Shown piece by piece: positions 53,461 to 63,209 of a stretch of 64,000 nucleotides of DNA. The translations under genes and the position numbers were made by a program. The number at the start of each line of letters is the position of its first letter. The stretch's first letter is position 1. This DNA comes from Metabacillus endolithicus (GTDB lineage: Bacteria; Bacillota; Bacilli; Bacillales; Bacillaceae). The notes under the pieces were generated by a model. It did no database searches. It had not been told where the DNA came from and saw only the letters and a program-made list of their open reading frames with translations. Location: positions 1-64,000 of the forward strand of contig NZ_CP095551.1 in the NCBI RefSeq assembly GCF_023078335.1. The letters are read 5' to 3'.

Positions 53461-54306
53461 ATGAACTTTAATAAATTAACTGAGTATGCTAAAAGCCTAA
53501 TTGTGCCGCTGCCTAATGAAATGAAGTCGTTTGGGGATTATCGAATTCATTGTAATTTTAGTGGAGGTAGAGACAGTATAGCCTGTGTTTTACTCCTTTT
53601 ATATGGTTACGGTGTACCGAAAGAACAAATAGAGATGGTTCATTTTAGGGTGGATGGTAAGCAAGAAGCATTTTTTGATTGGAAGGAAACTGATGAATAT
53701 CTAGAGTATTGCCAAGAAATTTTAGGATTGCCAATGGTTATTCTTAACCCCGATAAAAGTTTAAAAGAGAGAATAACTGATAGGGGAAAATGGCCTTCAG
53801 GGGCAACTCAGTATTGCACATCTTACCAAAAACGCGATACCTACAGTAAATGGGTAAGGAGCTTAGGTGCTGGAAATTATTTATGTGTTAGCGGTGAAAG
53901 GGCGCAAGAAAGTCCAAGACGTGCAAATAAACCCAATTTCCAAGTTTACAAGACAGCAAACGCACCAACAAAAGGGCGATACGTTGATTGGCTTCGTCCT
54001 ATCCATCATTTAATGAAGGATCAGGTGATGAAACTAAATGAGCTTGCTGGAATTAAGCCACACCCTTGTTATCAATATGTTTCACGATGCAGCTGTAAGT
54101 TTTGTATTTTTCTTTCACCGAATGAGATGAAGAAGGTCTCAGAACTTTACCCTGACGATTTTAACGAATTAATTCGTATGGAAAAGGAAATGGGACACAC
54201 GCTTAAATGGGAAAAGAAAAATCCGCTATCGTTAGTAGACTTTATAAAGAAGGCAGAAGGATCAGACAAACAGTTATCGTTTGATTTACCATGTTTTTTT
54301 GAATGA
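53461..54306 (+). CDS. PAPS-reductase-family protein
   Basis: A 281-residue ATP-pyrophosphatase-fold protein. P-loop HCNFSGGRDSIACVLLL (about 31-47), YCTSYQKRD, VSGERAQESPRR, and C-terminal cysteines RCSCKFCIFL. This layout fits the mobile-element branch of the family rather than assimilatory CysH (no KRTEC tail). It is the second such protein in the window, after the DndC-like gene. Both have a hairpin between Shine-Dalgarno and start. The substrate is unknown; sulfur or nucleotide chemistry on DNA or RNA is plausible. Confidence 0.82.
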   Translation: MNFNKLTEYAKSLIVPLPNEMKSFGDYRIHCNFSGGRDSIACVLLLLYGYGVPKEQIEMVHFRVDGKQEAFFDWKETDEYLEYCQEILGLPMVILNPDKSLKERITDRGKWPSGATQYCTSYQKRDTYSKWVRSLGAGNYLCVSGERAQESPRRANKPNFQVYKTANAPTKGRYVDWLRPIHHLMKDQVMKLNELAGIKPHPCYQYVSRCSCKFCIFLSPNEMKKVSELYPDDFNELIRMEKEMGHTLKWEKKNPLSLVDFIKKAEGSDKQLSFDLPCFFE

Positions 54307-54320
54307 AAAATGAAATTATA

Positions 54321-54371
54321 AAAGGAGGGATTGTCCTCTGACTTTGTTTTTTAGGTCAGGGGTTATATCCC
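54321..54371 (+). promoter_or_regulatory. Leader hairpin at the SNF2 helicase gene
   Basis: AAAGGAGG (54321-54328) runs into a hairpin: GGGAT/ATCCC outer and CCTCTGAC/GTCAGGGG inner. This repeats the Shine-Dalgarno plus hairpin layout of 42171 and 53417, but no ATG follows directly, so the start codon here is uncertain. Confidence 0.45.
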
Positions 54372-57300
54372 TACCTAATAAAAGTCATGGCAAAATACGT
54401 ATGAATATTTATTTACAGAGTACTGATCGTCATTTTGAAGCAAAATTACAATTTATTGTGAAAGAGGAAGATCATGTGTTAGCTGCCTCTTATATAGGAA
54501 TTCCAGAAGCGGTTACTGCTATAACAGCAGGTATTATTGAAGGTAGAACAGTGGTTGTAGAAGGAAAGGAGCTTACAAGAGGTCACGATCCTTTTAGGAG
54601 GATTGAACGTAAAGTAGGTATTGGTGATGTGGCTCATGCCTTTATTTATAACTCATTGACTACTTTAGATGGTTTATCTGGTGTTATTGATAGTGATAAG
54701 AACACGAGGGGGTATATCTTATCTCTTCATGGAAACATCAAAGAAGATGTTGCTCAACATATGATTTCACGCTTTGGTTTACCACCGGAGTGGAGTGACC
54801 ATTATGCCGGTCTTTTTGGATTTATGATCGAGGACTTGGAAGTAATTCAGAATCCAGCCTTTCAACATTTAAATCCAAATTTAAGGGCCCTGAAGATAAA
54901 CGGCAGCGAAAGTGATGTTTTAGAGGTAGTAGAAATGGCACTAAAGAATCGCTTACTTACCATTCCTGAATCGGAGATCGAAGGTAAATTTGATCCTTCT
55001 TGGTCGTTAAAAGAATATATGGTTAATAACGCTAGTGCAATGAATAAAAAATTAAGTGTTATGAGACCATTGCATACCATGAAAGATAAGGTAGATCCTG
55101 CAATAGCAACTATGAGTAGAGTTCCTTTTCCTGCTCAAACACATGTTATTCAGGGATTAATAAACGGATTAGATGTTGAGAATTCGGTTATAACATCTGC
55201 GAACATGGGGACCGGAAAGAGTATACAAGCTATAGGTGTCGCTCACGTCTTAAACGAACGGAAGAAAAGAAGAGGCTCTAAAAGAGGGACTGCTGTTTTG
55301 CTTTCTGCTCCTGGTATAACACTTAGTAAATGGGAAAAGAAAGAGATTGGTAAAACTGTCCCACATGCGAAAACATCAATTGTCCGGTCATCAGAGGATG
55401 CATTGAGGCTTTTGGAGCGTGTTCGTAATGGCTACCGCCCAACAGTAGGTGATCTTGAATTTACCATTGTGGGTATTGATAAAGCCAAAAGAGACAGTGA
55501 ACCATACTTTGCAGGCATATGGAAACGTGTGAAGAATACTTCTGATTCTTATGGATGGCATTGCCCAGATTGTGGACGCCAATTATATAAAAAAGAAGAA
55601 GGAGAATGGTTTCCTTTAGATTGGTCTGATGTAGCTTTCGGATCTGCACCTACAATAGAGCAGTTAATAGATGCAAGAGAAGAAAAAGCATTACTACCGA
55701 ATGGACTACCAAATTCATGGAAAGTGAAATGGAGAAGGACTAAACAATTCTTTAAATGCTCATATCAAGAAGGTGTACAAGGTTACCTACCAGATGGTGC
55801 TTTACCTTGTGGAACAAAACTGTATCGCCCCGCAGTCAAAAGTCGTGGAGAAACGAATAAGCGTCCTGTAGCTAACATTTCTAAAATCTTTAAGCGTATG
55901 AAAAAATACTTTGATTTATACATTGTGGATGAGGTCCATCAATGTAAAGCAAGCGGTAGTGGTAGAGGAGATGCTTTTGCTCAAATGGTTAAATCAGCAA
56001 AAAAGACTCTCATGCTTACAGGTACCCTTGTAAATGGAAAATCTACATCGATCAAAGAAATTCTTTGGAGAACCAATCCAAAATCCTTATTAGATAAAGG
56101 GATGAATGATTCTACAGGGGATTTGACATGGGCGGAACGATATGGAAAGTTAAAGCAAATCGTTTATTTACAGGATGAAGTGAATCATCAAGGATGGGTC
56201 ACAAGACAGCGTAGAAAACCGATGCAACCGACAGAAGAGCCAGGTATTGCACCACATATGACAGCTGAATTTTTATTGCATAAAACTGCTTTTCTTGATT
56301 TGGAGGACTTAGGGTTACCACTGGTGGAACTAAAGGAGAAACCAATCTTTATTACTCCGAAACCAGAACATGAAGCGGCATATAGACAGTTTCATGAGGT
56401 AATGTATGAAGAGTGTGCTAAAAGGGCACGAGCAGGTGCTAAAGGAGCATGGTCAAAGTTTAACCCTGCCACCTTAAATTACGCTGCTAGACCCGATTTA
56501 GGAGCATTTTATACGTTTGTTAGTGTTGATGGAAAAGAAACAATTGTATCAGCTCCACAACTTACTGGTTATACAGCCAAGGAAGAATGGTTGATAGATA
56601 ATGTGAAGAAGGAATTATCTGAAGGTAGAGGAGTTGTTATTTATAACAACTATACAGGAGAATACCAACTAAATGAGAGAGTTCATGACATCCTTAAGGA
56701 AAATGGTATTCCGAGCAGAATTTTAAACGAATCCAATACCGAAAAGCGTTCTGAGGTCCTTCAAAAGTTTGAGGATGAGGGAGTAAAAGTCATAATAACC
56801 AATATGAAGTTGGTTGAAGTTGGTTTAGATTTACTTGCTTGGCCGACGCTTATTTTTAATCAATTAAGTTATGAAGTTAACGTTGTCCGTCAGTCTGCGA
56901 AGAGAGCACACAGAATTGGTCAACATCGTGAGTGTAGGGTTCTAATTCCTATTCTGAATGGTACACAAGAGATGAGTCAATTTAAAAAGGTAATGAGTGC
57001 TAGAGGTCATGCTTTAATGACAGAAGGTAGATTAGATAGAGGAGAACTTGCTAAGTATAGTTATGATGAGCAATCATCATTAGCAACTGATCTTGCTGAA
57101 TGTTTTGCAGAAGCCGATCTTGCCAATGCGTGGGAAGAACTTGCTGCAATTGAATATCAAGATGTTGAAATGATTGAAGAAGCGAATTTTGAACATATCT
57201 TAGCTGATAGAATGAAAGACCTGGCAGAACAGACATTAAAACTCTGCGGTGTTTCAAAAGTTGTGCCTATTGATCAATCTGAATCTAATATAGTAACCGA

Positions 57301-57460
57301 TAGTACTGAAGAAGATTCATTATTTAACATCACTGAATCGAGTGGTTCTAGTGTGGATCTTGAGGATGATGGAATAATTGCATTAGTAGATATCACAAAG
57401 TATAAGAAAAAGAAAACATTAAAGGCACCAACTGAAAATCAACTGGGTTTTGTTTTCTAA
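54344..57460 (+). CDS. SNF2-type DNA helicase/translocase
   Basis: Large SF2 ATPase. The frame opens at TTG 54344 inside a hairpin; the first ATG is 54401, and neither has a normal ribosome site, so the start is unsure. Walker A SANMGTGKSIQAIG, motif Ia LLSAPGITLSKWEKKEI, a zinc-ribbon insertion (CPDCGRQ with CSYQEG and PCGTKL), DExH box LYIVDEVHQCKA, motif III LMLTGTLVNG, and C-terminal motifs V/VI (GLDLLAWPTLIFNQLS, RQSAKRAHRIGQHRECRV). About 1020-1038 residues. It probably remodels DNA-protein complexes during replication or transfer of the element. Confidence 0.9.
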   Translation: MFFRSGVISLPNKSHGKIRMNIYLQSTDRHFEAKLQFIVKEEDHVLAASYIGIPEAVTAITAGIIEGRTVVVEGKELTRGHDPFRRIERKVGIGDVAHAFIYNSLTTLDGLSGVIDSDKNTRGYILSLHGNIKEDVAQHMISRFGLPPEWSDHYAGLFGFMIEDLEVIQNPAFQHLNPNLRALKINGSESDVLEVVEMALKNRLLTIPESEIEGKFDPSWSLKEYMVNNASAMNKKLSVMRPLHTMKDKVDPAIATMSRVPFPAQTHVIQGLINGLDVENSVITSANMGTGKSIQAIGVAHVLNERKKRRGSKRGTAVLLSAPGITLSKWEKKEIGKTVPHAKTSIVRSSEDALRLLERVRNGYRPTVGDLEFTIVGIDKAKRDSEPYFAGIWKRVKNTSDSYGWHCPDCGRQLYKKEEGEWFPLDWSDVAFGSAPTIEQLIDAREEKALLPNGLPNSWKVKWRRTKQFFKCSYQEGVQGYLPDGALPCGTKLYRPAVKSRGETNKRPVANISKIFKRMKKYFDLYIVDEVHQCKASGSGRGDAFAQMVKSAKKTLMLTGTLVNGKSTSIKEILWRTNPKSLLDKGMNDSTGDLTWAERYGKLKQIVYLQDEVNHQGWVTRQRRKPMQPTEEPGIAPHMTAEFLLHKTAFLDLEDLGLPLVELKEKPIFITPKPEHEAAYRQFHEVMYEECAKRARAGAKGAWSKFNPATLNYAARPDLGAFYTFVSVDGKETIVSAPQLTGYTAKEEWLIDNVKKELSEGRGVVIYNNYTGEYQLNERVHDILKENGIPSRILNESNTEKRSEVLQKFEDEGVKVIITNMKLVEVGLDLLAWPTLIFNQLSYEVNVVRQSAKRAHRIGQHRECRVLIPILNGTQEMSQFKKVMSARGHALMTEGRLDRGELAKYSYDEQSSLATDLAECFAEADLANAWEELAAIEYQDVEMIEEANFEHILADRMKDLAEQTLKLCGVSKVVPIDQSESNIVTDSTEEDSLFNITESSGSSVDLEDDGIIALVDITKYKKKKTLKAPTENQLGFVF

Positions 57461-57473
57461 TTACGCCGGAATA

Positions 57474-57507
57474 TAGAACCCCTCATGCAATTTTGAGGGG
57501 TTCTTCT
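57474..57507. terminator. Bidirectional terminator
   Basis: AGAACCCCTCA pairs with TGAGGGGTTCT, between converging genes, with TTCTTATT after it. Confidence 0.85.
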
Positions 57508-57512
57508 TATTA

Positions 57513-57788
57513 TTACTTTATAACACTTCTAATATCCTCTATCAGTTGTATAATAATTCCATTCTTGAAATCTGTCATATAAGCTTTAGTAGGACCTTCT
57601 AACCCAAAAAATTCATCTTTTCCTACAAAGTAATACTTTTTATTAAATTCACAAATTTCGCTTTCACCTTCAGCAAAATCATCTGCCTCCGTAAAGAAAA
57701 CGACAGCATCTTCTAGTAGTTCCGTGTTATAAATAATTACATATAAATTTTCTATACTAATTTTTTCTTCAAATACTAAAACATCCAT
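57513..57788 (-). CDS. Small acidic protein, unknown
   Basis: A 91-residue protein from ATG 57788 (minus) behind AATGGAGGAATAAAT; a longer upstream start is unlikely. Acidic, with NTELLEDAVVFFTEADDFAE. No family recognised. Preceded by a terminator-type leader. Confidence 0.6.
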   Translation of the reverse strand: MDVLVFEEKISIENLYVIIYNTELLEDAVVFFTEADDFAEGESEICEFNKKYYFVGKDEFFGLEGPTKAYMTDFKNGIIIQLIEDIRSVIK

Positions 57789-57812
57789 ATTTATTCCTCC
57801 ATTACAATAATT

Positions 57813-57871
57813 AACACAAAAAAGCACCGTTGAAAAAGGGCATAACTATAGCCTCTTTCCCAACGGTGCTT
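57813..57871 (-). promoter_or_regulatory. Terminator-type leader upstream of the small acidic gene
   Basis: On the minus strand AGCACCGTTG pairs with CAACGGTGCT, with inner GGGAAAGAGG and CCCTTTTT, ending GCTTTTTTGTGTT. The ending matches leader copies A-C, suggesting the same type of control. Confidence 0.55.
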
Positions 57872-58204
57872 CCGTGGATTATTGTGTGTTTTTTAGTTTT
57901 ATGGATTGATTATACTTATATATTTCTAAAAGTACAAGCAAAAAATGGTGGGGAATATCACATTTATTGTGGATTTGAAAGTAAGTTCAATCCTAAATAA
58001 AGAGTTTGATTAAGAAACCAGTGTTGCTAATTTTATTCCACAAACAGCTCCATTCTTGAATAAGGATTGTGCTCTTTATCTTTATAAGGCCATTTTCTCT
58101 GATAATTAATTGTGGAAATAAGAGATATTTGAGATGATCGTTAAAAGAATGGGCAGTATAGTTAATTTAAATATCTAACTAACTTTAATATGGGGTGAAT
58201 AGGA
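57872..58204. other. Intergenic stretch, no gene seen
   Basis: AT-rich. Weak ribosome site GGGGTGAATAGGA at the end for the SEC-C gene. Confidence 0.5.
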
Positions 58205-59388
58205 TTGGTCAATAGAGAAAGAAAACTGAATCTATTAAATCAATTTAGAATTAGTAAATGGGAAAGTTGCCCATGTGGCAGCAAGGAAATATATAACGAA
58301 TGTTGTAATAATAAACCAATATTACCAGTTCAAGTATCAAAAAAACCACCGGAAGTCCAGTTAATGGAAATGATGCGAAAGTCTATGAAAAAATGCTGTA
58401 TGCACCCGGATCAGAATAATTGCAAAGGTAAAATTAAGAATGCTCATGCTTTGCAAAATAATAAAATAATATCTTTACTCGGAGCTAGTGAACGGCATGT
58501 CTTCTTATTAGATCCTAAGAAAATTCCTTTGTTAGTTCCTCTTAAAAATGGGGAAACGGAACTTATCATTGAAATTAGTAAAACAAGTGTTAATAATGCA
58601 ACAACTCAAACTTGCTTTTGTGATTTACATGATAATATAGCTTTTGCATTAATTGAAAAAGGTGCACCTGATTTTGATGAATCAAATGACGCAATGAAAT
58701 TTGTATATGCCTACAAAGCTTTTATCTTTGAATATTATAAGCAATGGATGGCTATGGATATTTTTAAAGTCAGTTTTGCAAACCGCCCTGAGGTATTCAA
58801 AACATTTAAAATGTAGGAATGTATCGAATGTTGCAGCTCAAAATGAAGGAATTTGAACCAATAAAAGCACTTTTTGATAATCAAATCCTTGCAGGAAAAC
58901 ATGGTGGTATCGAAACTTGCATTATCAAATTACCCGAACAAATAAAATTTGCAAATTATGCTTACATTGCTCCAGATTACGACCTGGATGGTCGAAGAAT
59001 AAAACATACTATAAAGGGGGTAATGCATCGGGTTGCTATAACAGTTTTTCCTGAAGAAACACAGTCGTACATTTTATTAAGTTGCTTGGAGAGTGAGAAA
59101 GCAATATATAAAACTTTATTTAATCAGCTGCAAAATTCATCGGTAGATAAAATAAAGTTTTATTTTTCGATGATCTTGCCGTTGTATTCTGAAAACATGG
59201 TATTAAGCCCGAATATATGGAACAACTGGGATGAAGAAACTCGCAAGGCTTACACCTATTATGCAAATCTCCAAGGAAATGATGCTTTTATTTATAGTAA
59301 AACAATTGGAATGTTGTTGCGAAATGCTGCAAAAAGCACTACTTTTGATTATAGTAACAGAAGTAAAATAGATTTATTTGTACAATAA
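58205..59388 (+). pseudogene. SEC-C-motif metal-binding protein, probable frameshift
   Basis: TTG 58205. N-terminal SEC-C motif SCPCGSKEIYNECC (about 22-35) and a second cysteine/histidine cluster CCMHPDQNNCKGKI with HALQNN and FCDLHDN, resembling an HNH-like zinc fold. The frame ends at 58816 after FKTFKM. One extra A in the run near 58808 would join it to the next frame (GMYRMLQLKMKEFEPIKALF, to 59388). The joined product is about 394 residues, a plausible single SEC-C protein. Alternatively there are two genes, the second starting at ATG 58819. Confidence 0.65.
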
Positions 59389-59783
59389 CCATGGGAAATC
59401 CTTAATAACACGGAAGGATGTGTGCTACCTAAGCTAAACTTCCTTATTTTGTTAACAATTGCATTTCTTAATATAAGTAACGATTGTTTATTCATTTACT
59501 TATGTCCTTAAATACCTAATCCGTTCTTTAATAAACCAAGATGAAGATTGTAGAAGAATAGTTGTTGTAAAATATCATAGTTCTCATAAAAGAATAAACA
59601 GATAAAAATTTTATAAGAGCTGTTTTGATCAATCTTTGTTCAAAACAGCTCTTTATTTGCTTTTATATCAAGGTTATAGCCTCGATTTTATATATTAATA
59701 GGAGAGTTTATTAGGTATTATTTCGTATGCTTTTTGTGTTTATAGTAATATATAACTATACTCGTAATGATAAAAGTAGGTAG
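59389..59783. other. Intergenic stretch with a strong terminator
   Basis: No gene. AAGAGCTGTTTTGA pairs perfectly with TCAAAACAGCTCTT (59615-59653), a T-rich tail follows. Loop word GATCAATCTT is shared with the hairpin at 35341. Confidence 0.7.
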
Positions 59784-60038
59784 ATGTTAATGGAAAATAT
59801 ATTAATTGATATAAAAGATAGTGTATTTGAAAGCAAAGATGAAGCAAGTTTGTACGTGATAAAAGATGTGAATAAACATGGGGATGTATTTATATTCACT
59901 ATACCGGAGTATTCATTTTCATGGGTTGTTAAGAGTGAAGATGATTTAGAATCATTGAAGTCTTACAGAATTCTAAATAGCGTGGAAATAAAAGAGAAAT
60001 TAATTAATGAAATGAAAAAAGCAATTAAAAAACTCTAG
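59784..60038 (+). CDS. Small unknown protein
   Basis: An 84-residue acidic protein, ATG 59784 (ATG 59790 alternative). Compact alpha/beta look (FIFTIPEYSFSWVVKSEDDL). No family recognised; monocistronic. Confidence 0.5.
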   Translation: MLMENILIDIKDSVFESKDEASLYVIKDVNKHGDVFIFTIPEYSFSWVVKSEDDLESLKSYRILNSVEIKEKLINEMKKAIKKL

Positions 60039-60132
60039 AGGTTTAACATCGGTGGATATTTCCTTTTCTGCCTCGAAACTACTAGTTACATCATTTTAAG
60101 TTTCTAATAACATGTAATAAGAGGTGGTTTAT

Positions 60133-60938
60133 ATGATAAAGCTCGATGTTACTAGAAAAGGCAATTGAGCCGATTAACGATAATACTTATTTGACAGAAT
60201 TGAAACTTGATGGGATAAGGCTCATTTGGACTAAATTTAATGATAAGGTTCGTTTATATACACGTCACAATACAGAAGTTACATTTAGATTTAAAGAGCT
60301 GCATGATCTAGATATGCCAAACGGTACTATACTCGATGGTGAGCTTATCGTCCCCGGTGATGACGGTAGACCAGAATTTGAGTTAATGATGGAGAGGTTC
60401 CAATCCTCTAAAAGTAATCATTTTATTCAGTATTGTGTGTTCGATATCATTCAGTACAATGACCAGAATGTAACGTCCCTTCCTCTTTTAGAAAGAAAAG
60501 AATTACTTTCAAAAGTTGTTACACCTATAGAACATGTAGTGTTGGGGCAATTTATTCAAGGGCATGCAGTAGAGTATTTTGATTTAGTAAAAGAAAGAGA
60601 TTTAGAAGGAATAGTAATTAAGAAGGCGGATAGCCCATATGAACTGAATAAGCGCAGTAAATCATGGATAAAGGTGATTAATTATCAATATGAAAATATC
60701 TATCTCACAGCTTTAAAAAAGGGTGAGTTTGGAGTTAACTTGGCTTTTGAGGATGGATCTTATGCTACTAATGGAATTCATGCCAACTGACGAAAGAAAG
60801 AAACTCTATCAAACAATGAGAAAAGTATCTGAAACTGAAAAATACATTAGGATAGAGCCAATTAAATGCCAGGTGAAATATCGAAATTTAACACGTTCAG
60901 GATTATTGCGAATTCCATCTTTTCATCAATGGTTATAA
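60133..60938 (+). pseudogene. ATP-dependent DNA ligase (LigB/YoqV-like), two frameshifts
   Basis: ATG 60133 behind AAGAGGTGGTTTAT. One extra base near 60143 breaks the first frame; removing it gives MIKPMLLEKAIEP, the usual PML start. Nucleotidyltransferase motifs are then intact: I ELKLDGIRL (Lys is the adenylated residue), III LDGELIVPG, IV LEGIVIKKADSPY, V SWIKVINY. Near 60770 a second shift enters the OB-domain end (MEFMPTDERKKLYQTM, KCQVKYRNLTRSGLLRIPSF) to 60938. The joined product is about 268 residues, the phage/SPbeta YoqV size. Confidence 0.82.
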
Positions 60939-61021
60939 AAAAAGTCAGACCTATTATTTTACTAATCTCCCTTAATCTCTCTGAACTAATTGCTTTTAAG
61001 ACAGATTCTTGATAAATTTAA
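60939..61021. other. Spacer before leader copy C
   Basis: No gene. A promoter for the following leader probably lies near TTGATA (61010) or just upstream, but I could not fix it. Confidence 0.35.
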
Positions 61022-61133
61022 TATATAGTTATTTTTTCTTGCTCTTATGAGCCTTAATTTTTGAAGCATTCAAGCCCCCTATGGGTGGTATTTTTTCTTT
61101 TTGAAGGAAAAGTCTGCCTATAGGCTTTTTTGT
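61022..61133 (+). promoter_or_regulatory. Structured leader RNA, copy C (before the ubiquitin-like operon)
   Basis: GCTC-GAGC (61041-61051), then AAGCC...TATGGG (61072-61085) facing CTGCCTATAGGCTT (61113-61126), apical TTTTTCTTT/GAAGGAAAA, and six T. Same layout as copies A and B, ahead of the operon that carries the E2, Ubl and JAB genes. Confidence 0.68.
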
Positions 61134-61163
61134 ATGCAAAAAACAGTTAAAAGGAGGATTTTT

Positions 61164-61493
61164 TTGAGATTACAAAGGTTTGTTTCTTCAATAGGGGAAA
61201 GTTCAGTACCGGAAGATATCCACGCTCAAAATACTAGGAAAATTCGACTGATTTCTTTAATGTTATACGACAAAGAAAAAGTTGGAGAAGTAGATTTTGA
61301 TTCTTTTACTCTTGATGATCTTGTATTAGCAAGAGAGGAAATTATTGATTATAACTCTGACGAGTTCGATGAAGGACAAGTCGACTTCTTTCCTAATGCT
61401 GAAAATGGATTATATCATGTGAATCGATTAGCTCATATATCTAAAAAAGTTAAATCAATTCAATCCATTAGGAAAAAGAGGAGGTTTTTTTAG
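61164..61493 (+). CDS. Unknown first gene of the Ubl operon
   Basis: A 109-residue protein, TTG 61164 behind AAAAGGAGGATTTT. Acidic middle (DFDSFTLDDLVLAREE, DEFDEGQVDF) and basic C-terminus (SIRKKRRFF). No family recognised. The next gene starts at its stop codon. Confidence 0.6.
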   Translation: MRLQRFVSSIGESSVPEDIHAQNTRKIRLISLMLYDKEKVGEVDFDSFTLDDLVLAREEIIDYNSDEFDEGQVDFFPNAENGLYHVNRLAHISKKVKSIQSIRKKRRFF

Positions 61494-62080
61494 TGGCTAA
61501 GTCAGCTTATCTATCTAATGAATGGTTAATGGCTGCTTATAGCACTGCAGATAATTTATTAGTAGCCAAATTAATGCATGATGAAGGAGTTCCACTAGCA
61601 CCGGAATTAACATTTTTTGTAGATTATCACTCCTACAAATTTTCGTTATTTTGGGTCGCGCTAGGTGAACTCTTTTTTTATGAAAAAGTAAGCGAAGGTA
61701 ATAATGGAAGTACGGATGGAGAGTATCTCATTACCTGCAAGGAGCTGTCTGAAATATACAAGATTAAAGAGCTGCTAAAAGGGACTAAGGATTATTTAAT
61801 GTTCTGGGAAGAGTGTACTAATCTTGTTGATTTTCTTGATGTATCAGCGGAATTATTCGAACTGTCTATTAAAGGCGAGTTTACAGACAATGGACTTCTT
61901 CTGAAATTCGTAGGAGATCCTTATTACTCTGAATTTTTTACACTGTTGCAAGGTATTTTTGAATTTAAACAATATCTAATTCTATTTCTAAATACCTGGA
62001 AGGACAAGATTAATACAATTTCTAATTTAGGAGGAAATAAATATGACTCAAACAGTCAACGAAGTTCACATTCAGCTTAA
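61493..62080 (+). CDS. Unknown helical protein of the Ubl operon
   Basis: A 195-residue protein, GTG 61493 overlapping the previous stop, behind AAGAGGAGGTTTTTTTA. Mostly helical, aromatic-rich, no recognised domain. It overlaps the E2-like gene by 38 bases. Conserved linkage would be needed to assign a role. Confidence 0.55.
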   Translation: MAKSAYLSNEWLMAAYSTADNLLVAKLMHDEGVPLAPELTFFVDYHSYKFSLFWVALGELFFYEKVSEGNNGSTDGEYLITCKELSEIYKIKELLKGTKDYLMFWEECTNLVDFLDVSAELFELSIKGEFTDNGLLLKFVGDPYYSEFFTLLQGIFEFKQYLILFLNTWKDKINTISNLGGNKYDSNSQRSSHSA

Positions 62081-63209
62081 GGAGCATGGTACTGTAGTGA
62101 ATAACTTATGGAATGGTATGTCTGTTAGTAGGAACTATATCTCACCTACAGATTTAGCACTATCGATGTTAGATATTTTGGAGGATAGCGAAATTATTAG
62201 GCATTTGTTATCAACAAATACCTTGGTTGAATTATTTACTCCATATCTTGAAGCGGATAGCTGGGATACTGGTGAACATGAAGAAGATCTTATTCAGATT
62301 ATAGACATGATAACCGGAAATGTACCCGATTATGGAGAGAAAGCAGTTAAGTTATTGTTTACTCAACTTAGTAGTCGCTTTAATCCTATGGAGCTTTCTG
62401 TTCAAGAAACCAATAAGATTTTAAAAGTATTTATAGATAAATTTAGTAGGACCAACTTTAGTGGAGAGTATGAGTACACTCTATTAATTGATCTCTTCTG
62501 TAAGATACTTGAGAAAGTCAATTTACTCGGAGATCGTTCGGTTCCTTTCTTATCGCCGATTTTAAGGAAGATATATCAGCAAGCTAACTTTCTAGATGAT
62601 AAGGAAATAATAAATAGTCTATTTGAGGTGACAGCTTCTAAAGCTGATAAAAGTGCAGTATTACGTGTATTAGAGCCGTATATCAAGAAAGAAAGAGTAT
62701 GTTCAAGCCCATTGCTCCCGAAAAATTGTTTTATCTATCAAGAAATGTTGGATGGGACAGTTTTAGTTGGAATAGAGGTTGAAGCTCAACGATTTGATGT
62801 TAAGTATCATCGTAGGGATTTCAAACAAGTAGGGCATCCAAACATGCTTTTTTTATTTAAAATACGTGGTCAAGAGGTATTGATGTCGCAATTAGTGTGT
62901 ATAAAAGATAAATTACTTAAGCCAACAACTCAATTATATCGTTACCCATTCAGTAACGTATTTAAAAGTTTGTCATGCTGTTGGCCAGATTTGCAGTCCT
63001 ATAAGGTTAAGGATTTATCAATGGTAGGTACACTTCCATATGCTTTTATAAATTCCCCAAATAATGATCATGCGTACTTTGGTGAGAATTTAGGAGAGAA
63101 GTTTTATTTTCTACAAGATAATGATTTTAATCATGAAGATCTAACTCCAATTGAAGATGGTTTAACCCTTTCTGATTGGCTAGAGTTACAGAAGTTTGAA
63201 AAGAAGTAA
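62043..63209 (+). CDS. Prokaryotic E2-like (family D, PRTRC-B-like) protein
   Basis: A 388-residue protein, ATG 62043 behind TTTAGGAGGAAATAAAT. The N-terminal half is helical and unassigned. The C-terminal half (about 232-388) fits the prokaryotic E2 family D pattern: NMLFLFKIRGQEVL, YRYPFSNVFKSLSCCW with Cys312/Cys313 in the place of the catalytic cysteine, then TLPYAFINSPNNDHAYF and LTLSDWLELQKF. E2 proteins carry an activated ubiquitin-like protein as a thioester. The Ubl and JAB genes directly downstream support this. Confidence 0.72.
   Translation: MTQTVNEVHIQLKEHGTVVNNLWNGMSVSRNYISPTDLALSMLDILEDSEIIRHLLSTNTLVELFTPYLEADSWDTGEHEEDLIQIIDMITGNVPDYGEKAVKLLFTQLSSRFNPMELSVQETNKILKVFIDKFSRTNFSGEYEYTLLIDLFCKILEKVNLLGDRSVPFLSPILRKIYQQANFLDDKEIINSLFEVTASKADKSAVLRVLEPYIKKERVCSSPLLPKNCFIYQEMLDGTVLVGIEVEAQRFDVKYHRRDFKQVGHPNMLFLFKIRGQEVLMSQLVCIKDKLLKPTTQLYRYPFSNVFKSLSCCWPDLQSYKVKDLSMVGTLPYAFINSPNNDHAYFGENLGEKFYFLQDNDFNHEDLTPIEDGLTLSDWLELQKFEKK

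Noticed and set aside
35352..59637. Shared loop word GATCAATCTT in two distant terminators as a regulatory motif
   Set aside because: Only two copies, both in T-rich hairpin loops. Noted in the features but too weak for a claim.
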